64,000 nucleotides of DNA from Castellaniella hirudinis (GTDB lineage: Bacteria > Pseudomonadota > Gammaproteobacteria > Burkholderiales > Burkholderiaceae_B), in NCBI RefSeq assembly GCF_042651965.1, contig NZ_JBHSDY010000002.1, positions 496,001-560,000 of the forward strand. Reading direction: 5' to 3'. The notes below the pieces were generated by a model. It was not told where the DNA came from and searched no databases. It saw only the letters and a list, made by a program, of their open reading frames with translations. The first letter of the stretch is position 1; each line of letters begins with the position of its first letter. Shown here piece by piece: positions 36,460 through 44,802 of this stretch. The position numbers and the translations under genes are program-made.

Positions 36460-37739
36460 TCGGCACCGCCCTCATCCTCCTGCTCGCCCTGCTGGGCCTG
36501 AGCATCCCGGTCGGCGCCGCGCTCGGCGTGCTCGGCCTGATCCTGGACCCCCTGTATTCGATGTTGCCGCTCACCCAGGCCATGGGTGAAGTGTCCTGGG
36601 GCACCAGCAACGAATTCCTGATGGTCGCCATCCCGCTGTTCATCCTGCTGGGCGAAATCCTGCTGCGCTCGGGCATGGCCGAAAGCATGTACAGCGCCAT
36701 GAGCCTGTGGCTGTCGTGGCTGCCGGGCGGCCTGATGCACGCCAACATCGGCGCCAGCGCGCTGTTCGCCGCCACGTCCGGCTCCAGCGTGGCCACGGCG
36801 GCCACGGTCGGCACGGTCGCCATCCCGCAGATCAAGAAGCAGGGCTACAACCCTTCGCTGTTTCTCGGCAGCATCGCGGCCGGCGGCACGCTGGGCATCC
36901 TGATCCCGCCGTCCATCAATCTGGTGATCTACGGCGTGCTCACCAACACGTCGGTGCCCAAGCTCTACCTGGCCGGCATCGTCCCGGGGCTGGCGCTGGC
37001 CGGGCTGTTCATGCTCGCCATTGCGATCGCCTGCCTCGTGCGCCCGCAATGGGGCGGCCAGCGGATCACGGCGTCCTGGGGCGCGCGGATTCGCAGCCTG
37101 GCCCAGCTCGTGCCGCCGATCGGCATTTTCCTGCTGGTGGTGGGCTCGATCTACGCCGGCGTCGCCACGCCGACGGAAGCCGCGGCGCTGGGCGTGGTCG
37201 GTGCGCTGTGCCTCGCCCTGTTCCAGGGCCGTCTGAACTGGCCGATGCTGCGCGACGCCCTGGAAGGCACCATGAAGTCCTCGGCCATGATCATGCTCAT
37301 CGTGATCGGCGCGGCCTTCCTGAACTTCATCATGTCGGCTGTCGGCCTGACCAATGCGCTGATCGACACCATCAGCGGCCTGGGCGTCTCGCCCACGGTC
37401 ATGCTGCTGATCCTGGTGCTGTTCTATCTGGTGCTGGGCTGCTTCATGGAAACCCTGGCGATGATGATCACCACCATCCCCATCGTCGCGCCCATCATGT
37501 TCGCCCTGGGCTTCGACCCGGTCTGGCTGGGCATCGTCATCATCATCCTGGTCGAATGCGCGCTGATCACCCCGCCGGTCGGCCTGAACCTGTTCGTGGT
37601 CCAGAGCCTGCGCACCACGGGCAGCATGAATGACGTCATCGTCGGCGCCGCCCCCTTTGTCCTCATGATGCTGCTCATGGTCGCCCTGCTGGCGATCGCG
37701 CCCGACATCGCGCTCTGGGTCCCCCGCGTCTTCGGCTGA
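36456..37739 (+). CDS. TRAP transporter large membrane subunit (DctM type)
   Basis: 427 residues, about twelve TM helices. DctM landmarks are NEFLMVAIPLFILLGEIL, GSSVATAATVGTVAIPQIKK, GTLGILIPPSINLVIYGVL and VGLNLFVVQSL near the end. It is translationally coupled to DctQ by the ATGA overlap. This is the transport channel of the system. Confidence 0.95.
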   Translation: MIGTALILLLALLGLSIPVGAALGVLGLILDPLYSMLPLTQAMGEVSWGTSNEFLMVAIPLFILLGEILLRSGMAESMYSAMSLWLSWLPGGLMHANIGASALFAATSGSSVATAATVGTVAIPQIKKQGYNPSLFLGSIAAGGTLGILIPPSINLVIYGVLTNTSVPKLYLAGIVPGLALAGLFMLAIAIACLVRPQWGGQRITASWGARIRSLAQLVPPIGIFLLVVGSIYAGVATPTEAAALGVVGALCLALFQGRLNWPMLRDALEGTMKSSAMIMLIVIGAAFLNFIMSAVGLTNALIDTISGLGVSPTVMLLILVLFYLVLGCFMETLAMMITTIPIVAPIMFALGFDPVWLGIVIIILVECALITPPVGLNLFVVQSLRTTGSMNDVIVGAAPFVLMMLLMVALLAIAPDIALWVPRVFG

Positions 37740-37768
37740 CCCTCCATCCACCTCCACCGGAATATCGT

Positions 37769-38455
37769 ATGAAGCTGTTTTTCGACCTGATCTCCACCCG
37801 GGCGGCCACGCAACTCGTGACCGTCAACCTCCAGCAGTGCATCGTGGCCGGCTGGGCCGGCCGCGATCTGGCCGCCATCGAGCACCACATCGAGGAACTG
37901 GCCGAACTGGGCGTGCCGCGCCCCAGCGCGGTGCCCCTGTACTACCGCATCGCCGCCAACCAGGTCAGCCAGGACGACGCGCTGCAGGCCGTGGGCCCGC
38001 ATTCCTCGGGCGAAGCCGAAGTCTTCGTCTTCATGCACGACGGGCAACTGATGGTCAGCCTCGCCTCCGATCACACCGACCGCAAGCTCGAATCGATCAG
38101 CGTGGCCCTGTCCAAGCAGATCTGCGTCAAGCCCGTCGCGCGGGAAGCCTGGCCGTTCGCCGAGGTGGCCGCGCACTGGGACTCGCTGATCCTGCGCTCA
38201 TGGATCGAGGAAGACGGCCGGCGCGTGCTCTATCAGGAAGGCACGCTGGCCTCGCTGCGGCCGCCCACCGAGCTGATCGAGGGCTGCTTCGGCGCGGCAG
38301 GCATGCCGCCCGACGCGGGAATGACCTGCGGTACCATGGCCGCCATCGGCGGCATCCGCCCCTCCACGAACCTGGAGATGGAACTGTTCGATCCGATCCT
38401 GGGCCGCCGCATCCATCACGCCTACCGCATCGAAGTCCTGCCCGAAATCGCCTGA
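37769..38455 (+). CDS. DUF2848 family protein
   Basis: 228 residues of a family without assigned function. The recognisable core includes PSAVPLYYRIAANQ, SSGEAEVFVFMHDG and LASDHTDRKLESISVALSKQ, then HWDSLILRSW. DUF2848 resembles fumarylacetoacetate-hydrolase-fold proteins, with an SGExE metal-site-like motif (inference). It lies 29 bases after dctM and 32 before an amidase in the same operon, so it probably acts on the imported compound or the amidase product. Confidence 0.85.
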   Translation: MKLFFDLISTRAATQLVTVNLQQCIVAGWAGRDLAAIEHHIEELAELGVPRPSAVPLYYRIAANQVSQDDALQAVGPHSSGEAEVFVFMHDGQLMVSLASDHTDRKLESISVALSKQICVKPVAREAWPFAEVAAHWDSLILRSWIEEDGRRVLYQEGTLASLRPPTELIEGCFGAAGMPPDAGMTCGTMAAIGGIRPSTNLEMELFDPILGRRIHHAYRIEVLPEIA

Positions 38456-38487
38456 CCCGTCCCCCCACACTCACGCCCGGAACCGCC

Positions 38488-39840
38488 ATGTTGCCCACCC
38501 TGACCGCACTGCAAGCCGCCCTGGACAAGGGCGAGACCACGTCCGTCGACCTGACCCAAGCCGCGCTGGCCCGCATCGCCGATCCGCAGGGTGAAGGCGC
38601 GCGGGTCTTCACCGCGGTCTGGGCGGAACAGGCGCTGGCCGCCGCCCGGGCGTCCGACGCCCTGCGCGCCGCCGGCCAGGCCCGCTCGCCCCTGGACGGC
38701 CTGCCCGTCTCGATCAAGGACTTGTTCGACGTCGCCGGACACGTCACAAAATCAGGCTCCAAGGTGCGCCGGGGCGACGCGCCCGCCGCGCGCCACGCCG
38801 ATCCGGTGCAGCGCCTGGCGCGCGCCGGCGCGGTGCTGATCGGGCACACCAACATGACGGAATTCGCCTTCTCCGGGCTGGGCATCAATCCGCACTATGG
38901 CACGCCCAGCAGCCCCTGGGACCGCGCCGGCGGCCGGATTCCGGGCGGTTCGTCCTCGGGCGCGGGCGTCTCGGTGGCGGACGGCATGGCGGTGGCCGCC
39001 CTGGGCACGGACACGGGCGGCTCGGTCCGCATCCCGTCGGCCTTCTGCGGCTTGACGGGCTTCAAGCCCACGGCGGCGCGCGTGCCCTCCGGCGGCACCT
39101 TCCCCCTGGCGACCAGCCTGGATTCCGTGGGGCCGCTGGCGGCCTCGGTGACGTGCTGCGCGATCCTGGACGGCATTCTCTCGGGCGACGAGGCCCGCCG
39201 GCTGCCGACCGCCCTGCCGCTGTCCCGGCTGCGGCTCGCCGTGGCGAACACGCTGGTCCTGGACGGCGCCGACGACATCGTCCGCAACACCTTCAACGCT
39301 GCGATCGCGCGGCTGCGCGCCGCAGGCGTCGCCATCGACACACTGGATCTGCCGGAATTCGAGGAACTGGCGCAGATCAACCGCAAGGGCGGACTGGTCT
39401 GCGCGGAAGCCTACGCGGTCCACCGCGACGCGCTGGATGCGCACGGCGACCAATACGACCCCCGGGTGTCCTCGCGCATCCTGCGCGGCCGCGACATCGA
39501 CGCCGCCGACTACATCGAGCTGCACGCCAAACGCGCGCGCTGGATCGCCGCCGTCGAAGCCCGGCTGCAAGGCTACGACGCATTGCTGCTGCCCACCGTG
39601 CCGGTGATCGCGCCGACCATCGAGTCCCTGCGGGCCTCGGACGAGGCCTATTTCGCCGCGAACGGCCTGATCCTGCGCAATCCCACGCTGATCAATTTCC
39701 TGGACGGCTGCGCCCTGAGCCTGCCCTGCCATGCGCAGGGCGAGGCGCCGGTCGGCCTGATGGTCGCAGGCCCGGCCCACGCCGACGCGCACATCCTGGA
39801 CGTCGGCCTCAGCATCGAACAGATCCTGGGCGCGCGCTGA
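38488..39840 (+). CDS. amidase signature family amidohydrolase
   Basis: 450 residues, full length. The Ser-cisSer-Lys triad is intact: K77 in VSIKDLFDVAG, the Ser cluster PGGSSSGAG (155-157) and nucleophile S179 in LGTDTGGSVRIPS. It hydrolyses a carboxamide to acid plus ammonia in the cytoplasm. It is not GatA: no gatB or gatC is nearby and it ends a catabolic TRAP operon. The natural substrate is unknown. Confidence 0.93.
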   Translation: MLPTLTALQAALDKGETTSVDLTQAALARIADPQGEGARVFTAVWAEQALAAARASDALRAAGQARSPLDGLPVSIKDLFDVAGHVTKSGSKVRRGDAPAARHADPVQRLARAGAVLIGHTNMTEFAFSGLGINPHYGTPSSPWDRAGGRIPGGSSSGAGVSVADGMAVAALGTDTGGSVRIPSAFCGLTGFKPTAARVPSGGTFPLATSLDSVGPLAASVTCCAILDGILSGDEARRLPTALPLSRLRLAVANTLVLDGADDIVRNTFNAAIARLRAAGVAIDTLDLPEFEELAQINRKGGLVCAEAYAVHRDALDAHGDQYDPRVSSRILRGRDIDAADYIELHAKRARWIAAVEARLQGYDALLLPTVPVIAPTIESLRASDEAYFAANGLILRNPTLINFLDGCALSLPCHAQGEAPVGLMVAGPAHADAHILDVGLSIEQILGAR

Positions 39841-39872
39841 ACGGAGCGGGGTGCGGCCCGTTATTTAGGGCC

Positions 39873-40661
39873 TCATCCCAGCGCCAGCTCCGGGGCCAGC
39901 CACAGGATCAGTCCGATCAGCAGCAGCGGTCCGCCGTTGAAGATCGCGTGCAGGGCGATCGAGGCGCCCAGGCCCCGGCGCACGCGCATCCAGCCCAGCA
40001 CCAGGCCGGTGACCCATTGCGGCAGCACCAGCAGCGGCAGCAGCACCAGCGCCATGGCGTTGAGACGGAAATTGAACAGGTGCACGGCGGCGAAGGCCAG
40101 CGCGGCGACGTGGAACAGCAGCGGATAGGCGCGCCGCATCAGCCGCCGGCCGCGCCAGGACAGCCGCCAGCCGGCCTGCCAACGGTGGCCGGCCGGATAC
40201 CAGGCCGGCGCCAGAGCCAGCAGCACGGCGGCGGCGGCCATCAGGCCCGAGGCCACGCCGGCGCCCTGGACCAGAATGGACACCATCAGGGGCACGAACC
40301 ACCACAACATGGCCGGACGGCGCAACGCGTGACGAAAGGTCAGCTCCTCGACGATCGGCGCCCAGATCAGGGCGGTCATCCAGGGCAGGTTGTGGATGTC
40401 CAGCCGATGCTGCGCCCCGCCCGCATCCGCCGCCGACAGGGCCAGCGGGGCGAACACGAACAGATTCAAGGTCCACAGCAGCACGGCCCAATGGACCAGG
40501 CGCCACCAGGGCGCGTTCAGGCCCAGGTCCGCCCGCATGCCGGAACCGGCGCGCCGGCCGCCCAGCCGGGGGCCGGGACGCGGCCGGACGACGAAGCGCA
40601 GGAAATCAACGATTTCCTGACCCATGGTGGGCAGTCCGGCGGGGCGTCGAAAAAGAGGCAT
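39873..40661 (-). CDS. CPBP-family intramembrane glutamic endopeptidase-like protein
   Basis: About 262 residues with about seven TM helices and the three CPBP (CAAX protease/bacteriocin-processing) motifs: EE-x3-R in IVEELTFRHALRR, F-x3-H in LAFAAVHLFNF and H-x3-N in ALHAIFNGGPL. The start at 40661 lies 10 bases after the pth stop, so it is read with pth. An ATG at 40625 is possible. Substrate and role are unknown; some homologues act in membrane-protein turnover or self-immunity. Confidence 0.8.
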   Translation of the reverse strand: MPLFRRPAGLPTMGQEIVDFLRFVVRPRPGPRLGGRRAGSGMRADLGLNAPWWRLVHWAVLLWTLNLFVFAPLALSAADAGGAQHRLDIHNLPWMTALIWAPIVEELTFRHALRRPAMLWWFVPLMVSILVQGAGVASGLMAAAAVLLALAPAWYPAGHRWQAGWRLSWRGRRLMRRAYPLLFHVAALAFAAVHLFNFRLNAMALVLLPLLVLPQWVTGLVLGWMRVRRGLGASIALHAIFNGGPLLLIGLILWLAPELALG

Positions 40662-40671
40662 GGATGCCGTC

Positions 40672-41271
40672 TCAGGCGTGATTGGCCTGGTGCAGGCGTT
40701 CGGTGGCGCGCTCGAAGGCGCCGTCCAGCAGTTGCGGCAGGACGATGCGACAGCGGTTGATGACGTCGTCGATACCGGGCATATCGTCCTTGCGCGGCGG
40801 ATGCAGCACGAAATTGACCACCTGCTGGGCCAGGCCCAGGCTGCGCGGATGACCGATGCCGATGCGCAGGCGCCAGAAGTTCGGCGAGCCCAGCGCGGAC
40901 TGGATGTCGCGCAGGCCGTTGTGGCCTGCATGACCGCCGCCCAGCTTGAGTTTGACGGCCCCCGGCAGCAGATCGAGTTCATCGTGCAGGACCAGGATTT
41001 CCTCGGGCTGCAGTTTGTAGAAGCGCGCCAGCGCACCGACCGCCTGACCGGACTTGTTCATGAAGGTGATCGGCTTGGCCAAGACCACGGCCTGTCCCGC
41101 ATGACGCGCACGCGCGACCCAGGCGAAGAACGGTTTTTCGAGGGTGAAATCGGCCCGCAGGTCGTCGGCGAAATGGTCCGCCAGCCAGAATCCGGCGTTA
41201 TGGCGCGTGGCTTCGTATTCGGGGCCGGGGTTGCCCAGCCCCACGATGAGGCGGATGGGCGCTGTCGTCAT
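40672..41271 (-). CDS. pth: peptidyl-tRNA hydrolase
   Basis: 199 residues. RLIVGLGNPGPEYEATRHNA contains the catalytic His (H24); KPITFMNKSGQAV, LVLHDELDLLPG and KLGGGHAGHNGLRD are invariant in Pth. It recycles tRNA from peptidyl-tRNAs dropped by ribosomes. The ATG at 41271 is preferred over 41292 because family proteins begin just before the RLIVGLGNPG strand. It follows rplY, with a terminator-like hairpin between. Confidence 0.97.
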   Translation of the reverse strand: MTTAPIRLIVGLGNPGPEYEATRHNAGFWLADHFADDLRADFTLEKPFFAWVARARHAGQAVVLAKPITFMNKSGQAVGALARFYKLQPEEILVLHDELDLLPGAVKLKLGGGHAGHNGLRDIQSALGSPNFWRLRIGIGHPRSLGLAQQVVNFVLHPPRKDDMPGIDDVINRCRIVLPQLLDGAFERATERLHQANHA

Positions 41272-41304
41272 TGGAGGAAATCCGAAAAGCACTTATCATA
41301 CGAC

Positions 41305-41340
41305 AAAACCCCCGCCCGCCTTGCGGCGGACGGGGGTTTT
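41305..41340 (-). terminator. terminator hairpin between rplY and pth
   Basis: A long hairpin has outer arms AAAACCCCCG (41305-41314) and CGGGGGTTTT (41331-41340) and an inner stem CCGCC/GGCGG. It lies 30 bases after the rplY stop. Because the arms end in A and T runs it can terminate on either strand. Confidence 0.8.
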
Positions 41341-41370
41341 GCAGGGTCTTGCGAACTGCGCCTGAGACGC

Positions 41371-41976
41371 TTATTCGGCAGCCGGAGCAGCAGCGGCGTC
41401 ATCCGCCGTCGTGCCCTTGGGCGCGGAAGCCTGAGCCAGCAGCGGGTTGGTGTCCTCGCCGTGGGGCACGAACTTCACCCCCATCGGCAGGGTGATGTCG
41501 GCCAGGTGCAGACGGGCGCCGCCGATCAGGTTGCCCAGATCCACTTCGATGAACTGCGGCAGGTTGGCCGGCAGGCAGGTGATGTCCAGTTCGGCCGGGC
41601 CGTGGGTGACGACCTGGCCGGCCAGCTTGACGGCCGGGCTGATGTCGGCGTTCAGGTAGTGCACCGGAACCTTGGTGGTGACGGCCTGAGAGGCGTCCAC
41701 GCGCTGGAAGTCCACGTGCAGGACCAGGGCCTTGTAGGGGTGCCATTGGGCGGCACGCACCAGGACCGGCTCGGTCTTGCCGTCCAGGACCATGTCCAGG
41801 ATGGAGGCGTGGAAGGCTTCCTTGTTCAGGGCGTGGTAGATCTCGTTGTGGTCGAGCTCGATGTTGGCCGGCGCGGACTTGCCGCCGTAGACAATGGCGG
41901 GCACCCGACCGGCGCGGCGCAGGCGGCGGCTCGCACTCGAACCCTGAACGCTACGCGAAGTGGCGGTGAATTTCAT
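41371..41976 (-). CDS. rplY: 50S ribosomal protein L25/general stress protein Ctc
   Basis: 201 residues, the long Ctc form. The N-terminal 5S-rRNA-binding L25 domain is at 1-95 (RRLRRAGRVPAIVYGGK, VLHVDFQRVD). The C-terminal TL5/Ctc beta domain follows (GPAELDITCLPANLPQFIEV), with an Ala-rich tail ending AAPAAE. The ATG at 41976 has TTGGAG 7 bases upstream. It lies downstream of prs as in most beta-proteobacteria. Confidence 0.97.
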   Translation of the reverse strand: MKFTATSRSVQGSSASRRLRRAGRVPAIVYGGKSAPANIELDHNEIYHALNKEAFHASILDMVLDGKTEPVLVRAAQWHPYKALVLHVDFQRVDASQAVTTKVPVHYLNADISPAVKLAGQVVTHGPAELDITCLPANLPQFIEVDLGNLIGGARLHLADITLPMGVKFVPHGEDTNPLLAQASAPKGTTADDAAAAPAAE

Positions 41977-42033
41977 GGAAAACTCCAAAATAAGGCCTTG
42001 AAAGACCTCTGACAACACAGCAGCCTGGGCTGC

Positions 42034-42064
42034 AAAAACGCCCCGCGCCGCGACCAGCGCGAGG
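42034..42064 (-). terminator. attenuator/terminator-like hairpin between prs and rplY
   Basis: On the minus strand, CCTCGCGC pairs with GCGCGGGG (one G-U) and is followed by CGTTTTT. It lies 24 bases past the prs stop. Partial termination before rplY is likely, because the gene order suggests some read-through. Confidence 0.6.
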
Positions 42065-42088
42065 CCACAAGATGAAACGCGTCCGCCC

Positions 42089-43039
42089 TCAGTCGGCGAA
42101 CAGGGAGCTGACCGATTCCGCCGTCGAAATGCGCAAAATGGTTTCCCCCAGCAGGGACGCGCAAGACAGTTGGCGGATTTTCGCGCAGGCGCGCGCGGCT
42201 TCGTTCAGCGGAATGGTGTCGGTGACGACGAGTTCGTCCAGCGCGGATTCCTGGATGCGCTTGATGGCCTCGCCCGACAGCACGGGGTGCGTGCAATAGG
42301 CGTACACCGCGCCCGCGCCCCGGTCCTTCAGGGCCTGGGCGGCCTTGCACAGCGTGCCGGCGGTATCGACCATATCGTCCATGATCAGGCAGGTGCGCCC
42401 GCTCACGTCGCCGATGATGTTCATGACCTCGGACACATTGGCGCGCGGACGGCGCTTGTCGATGATGGCCAGGTCGGATTCGAGCTGCTTGGCCAGGGCC
42501 CGGGCGCGCACCACACCGCCGATGTCGGGGGACACGACCACCAGGTTCTGGAAATTGCGGCTCCAGATGTCGCCCAGCAGGATCGGCCCGGCGTAGATGT
42601 TGTCCACGGGGATGTCGAAGAAGCCCTGGATCTGGTCGGCGTGCAGGTCCATGGTCAGGACCCGGTCCACGCCCACGACCTGCAGCATGTTGGCCACGAC
42701 CTTGGCCGAGATCGACACGCGGGCCGAACGCGGCCGGCGATCCTGGCGGGCATAGCCGAAATACGGGATGGCGGCGGTGATGTTGCGCGCGGAAGCGCGG
42801 CGCAGGGCATCGACCATCACCATGATTTCCATCAGGTTGTCATTGGTCGGCGCACAGGTGGGCTGCAGCACGAAGACGTCCTTGCCGCGAACGTTTTCGT
42901 TGATTTCCACCATGACTTCGCCGTCGGAGAAGCGACCGACGGTCATCTTGCCCAGGGACATGTCCAGGTGATTCACGACGTCGACGGCCAGACGAGGATT
43001 GGCCGTGCCGGTGAAAATCATGAATCTGTCTTGTGCCAT
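42089..43039 (-). CDS. prs: ribose-phosphate pyrophosphokinase (PRPP synthetase)
   Basis: 316 residues, normal for class I Prs. ATP-binding loop PYFGYARQDRRPRSARV, the flexible and regulatory region VLTMDLHADQIQGFFDIPVDN, and the PRPP loop CLIMDDMVDTAGTL are all intact. It makes PRPP from ribose-5-phosphate and ATP for nucleotide, His and Trp synthesis. The ATG at 43039 is preferred to 43060. A tRNA-Gln gene lies 102 bases upstream on the same strand. Confidence 0.98.
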   Translation of the reverse strand: MAQDRFMIFTGTANPRLAVDVVNHLDMSLGKMTVGRFSDGEVMVEINENVRGKDVFVLQPTCAPTNDNLMEIMVMVDALRRASARNITAAIPYFGYARQDRRPRSARVSISAKVVANMLQVVGVDRVLTMDLHADQIQGFFDIPVDNIYAGPILLGDIWSRNFQNLVVVSPDIGGVVRARALAKQLESDLAIIDKRRPRANVSEVMNIIGDVSGRTCLIMDDMVDTAGTLCKAAQALKDRGAGAVYAYCTHPVLSGEAIKRIQESALDELVVTDTIPLNEAARACAKIRQLSCASLLGETILRISTAESVSSLFAD

Positions 43040-43141
43040 GGTGTCGAACCAATGTGTCAAATGACAAGGCTGTTGACAGCCTTTCCGCAGGAGGCGGACC
43101 GGTTCAACAGCCTGATAGCATGCGCTCTGGCGCGGAAAGGA

Positions 43142-43218
43142 TGGCTGGGGAAGAAGGATTCGAACCTTCGCATGCCGGAATCAAAATCCGGTGCCTTAAC
43201 CAGCTTGGCGATTCCCCA
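43142..43218 (-). tRNA. tRNA-Gln (anticodon TTG)
   Basis: A 77-base cloverleaf on the minus strand with encoded CCA. The acceptor arm TGGGGAA pairs with TTCCCCA, then G and CCA. The anticodon stem CCGGA/TCCGG encloses TTTTGAT, giving anticodon TTG for CAA codons. The T-arm is GAAGG-TTCGAAT-CCTTC. It sits between ispE and prs, its conserved place in this group. Confidence 0.97.
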
Positions 43219-43223
43219 ATAAG

Positions 43224-44126
43224 TCAATCTGCGACCCATCCCAGCAAAGGATGATCATCCAGTCCCTGGCAGATCCAGGATCCTTCGACCACCCTATCGG
43301 GTGAGTTTTCTATTTTACTGATTATTCGATCCCGGTGCATCCTGGCCCTGGCTGCGTCCGGGAATTCCACAAACAGGCACGAACCGGAACCTGTCATGCG
43401 GACTTCGACCCCCGTGTCCTGCATCGTCCGCGCAAGCGCGGCGATCTCTGGATGCTGCCGAAAGACCACGGCTTCCAGGTCGTTGCGCCCGAAGAAATTC
43501 CCCGCGTCGCGCCCTGTCTGCCAATCAGTAAAGACCGCAATTTTTACCGATTCAGAATTTCTTGTCAAATCGGGATCGCGAAAGATGTCTGCCGTCGTCA
43601 CGTGCGCGGGCGGGCGCACGATCCAATAGGCCCGTTCAGGCAGGTCCACGGCGCTCAGATCCTCGCCCACGCCCTGGGCGAACGCCGCCCGGCCGAAGAC
43701 GAAGACCGGCACGTCCGCCCCCAGCGGCAGGGCCAGGCGCATCAGTTCGGCGCGCGTCAGGCCGGCACCCCACAGGCGGTTCAGGGCGATCAGGGTCGTG
43801 GCCGCATCGCTGGATCCGCCGCCCAGGCCGCCGCCGGCCGGAATGCGTTTGTCATAGCGGATGCGCGCGCCCTGCCGCACGCCCGCGGCCCGCTGCAGAT
43901 CGCGGGCGGCGCGCAGCACCAGATCCTGGTCGGCCGGCAAGCCCGCCAGGCCCGCGCCTTCGCGCACGATCGAGCCGTCGGCCGTGGTTTCGAAATCGAG
44001 GGTGTCGCACAGATCCACGAAACGGAACACCGTCTGCAGCAGGTGATAGCCGTCCGGGCGGCGGCCCACCACGTGCAGGAACAGATTGAGCTTGGCCGGA
44101 GCCGGGACGTCGTACAGGGCCGCCAT
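43224..44126 (-). CDS. ispE: 4-diphosphocytidyl-2-C-methyl-D-erythritol kinase
   Basis: 300 residues, GHMP kinase. The N-terminal PAPAKLNLFLHVVGRRPDGY holds the substrate-binding Lys, and the glycine-rich ATP loop is PAGGGLGGGSSDAATTL. It phosphorylates CDP-methylerythritol in the MEP isoprenoid pathway. It follows lolB by 19 bases and precedes tRNA-Gln, as in Bordetella-like genomes. Confidence 0.97.
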   Translation of the reverse strand: MAALYDVPAPAKLNLFLHVVGRRPDGYHLLQTVFRFVDLCDTLDFETTADGSIVREGAGLAGLPADQDLVLRAARDLQRAAGVRQGARIRYDKRIPAGGGLGGGSSDAATTLIALNRLWGAGLTRAELMRLALPLGADVPVFVFGRAAFAQGVGEDLSAVDLPERAYWIVRPPAHVTTADIFRDPDLTRNSESVKIAVFTDWQTGRDAGNFFGRNDLEAVVFRQHPEIAALARTMQDTGVEVRMTGSGSCLFVEFPDAARARMHRDRIISKIENSPDRVVEGSWICQGLDDHPLLGWVAD

Positions 44127-44145
44127 GCGTGTCAGCGCCGGCGCG

Positions 44146-44802
44146 CTAGGGCCGGTCCACGATCAGCTGCAGGCGCCATTGTCCCTGCTCGTCCAGGCGC
44201 GACAGGCGCACGCGCCCGGGGCCCTGATCGTCGTAGGCCGACAGGGCCACGTCCCAGCCGTCCTGATGCAGCGACGTCAACCGATCCTGATCATCCCGTT
44301 TGGCATCGACGACCAGACCGGGCGCGGCCTCGCCGCGTATCCAGTGGCGCAGCCCGGACACGGGCATGGGATGGCCCCAGACCAGAGCCAGCAGATCGTC
44401 CGGCGTAGGCGCCGATTCACGGCTGCCGTCGGCGCGTTCCAGCACGGACCGCCCCGGTTCGACCCGTATCCGCGCCAGGACGCTGCCCAGCGGCGAAACC
44501 AGGTCCAGGCGCAGGACCTGGTCGTCATCGCGCCAGGAAAAACCGCCCTGGGCCGCATAGGGCGCGGCGCCCGCCGGCTGCAGGTTGACGGCGAAACGGC
44601 CCTGCCGTTCGAAGGCAGGCCCCTGGCCGACAATGCGCTGGGGCGTGGCGCAGGCGGCCAGCAGACCGGCCAGCGCCAGCGCCAGCCAGATGGGCCGCAG
44701 GCGTCCGGCCGCCGAGGCGATGGCGCGCAGAAAACGCAGCTTATGCAGGACGGCGTGGCGCGCCCCCAGGCGCGTGATCCCGGCAGTCACGGCACCGGTC
44801 AT
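44146..44802 (-). CDS. lolB: outer-membrane lipoprotein receptor LolB
   Basis: 218 residues. The hydrophobic signal ends in lipobox LLAAC with the modified Cys at 51. The beta-barrel half follows (ERQGRFAVNLQPAG, GGFSWRDDDQVLRLDLVSPL). LolB accepts lipoproteins from LolA and inserts them in the outer membrane. The region before the signal helix is unusually long (about 35 residues), so translation may begin later than this ATG. However, the ATG overlaps the upstream TPR stop as ATGA. Confidence 0.92.
   Translation of the reverse strand: MTGAVTAGITRLGARHAVLHKLRFLRAIASAAGRLRPIWLALALAGLLAACATPQRIVGQGPAFERQGRFAVNLQPAGAAPYAAQGGFSWRDDDQVLRLDLVSPLGSVLARIRVEPGRSVLERADGSRESAPTPDDLLALVWGHPMPVSGLRHWIRGEAAPGLVVDAKRDDQDRLTSLHQDGWDVALSAYDDQGPGRVRLSRLDEQGQWRLQLIVDRP

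Noticed and set aside
38488..39840. GatA subunit of the tRNA amidotransferase
   Set aside because: The family fold matches, but there is no gatB or gatC beside it and it ends a TRAP operon.
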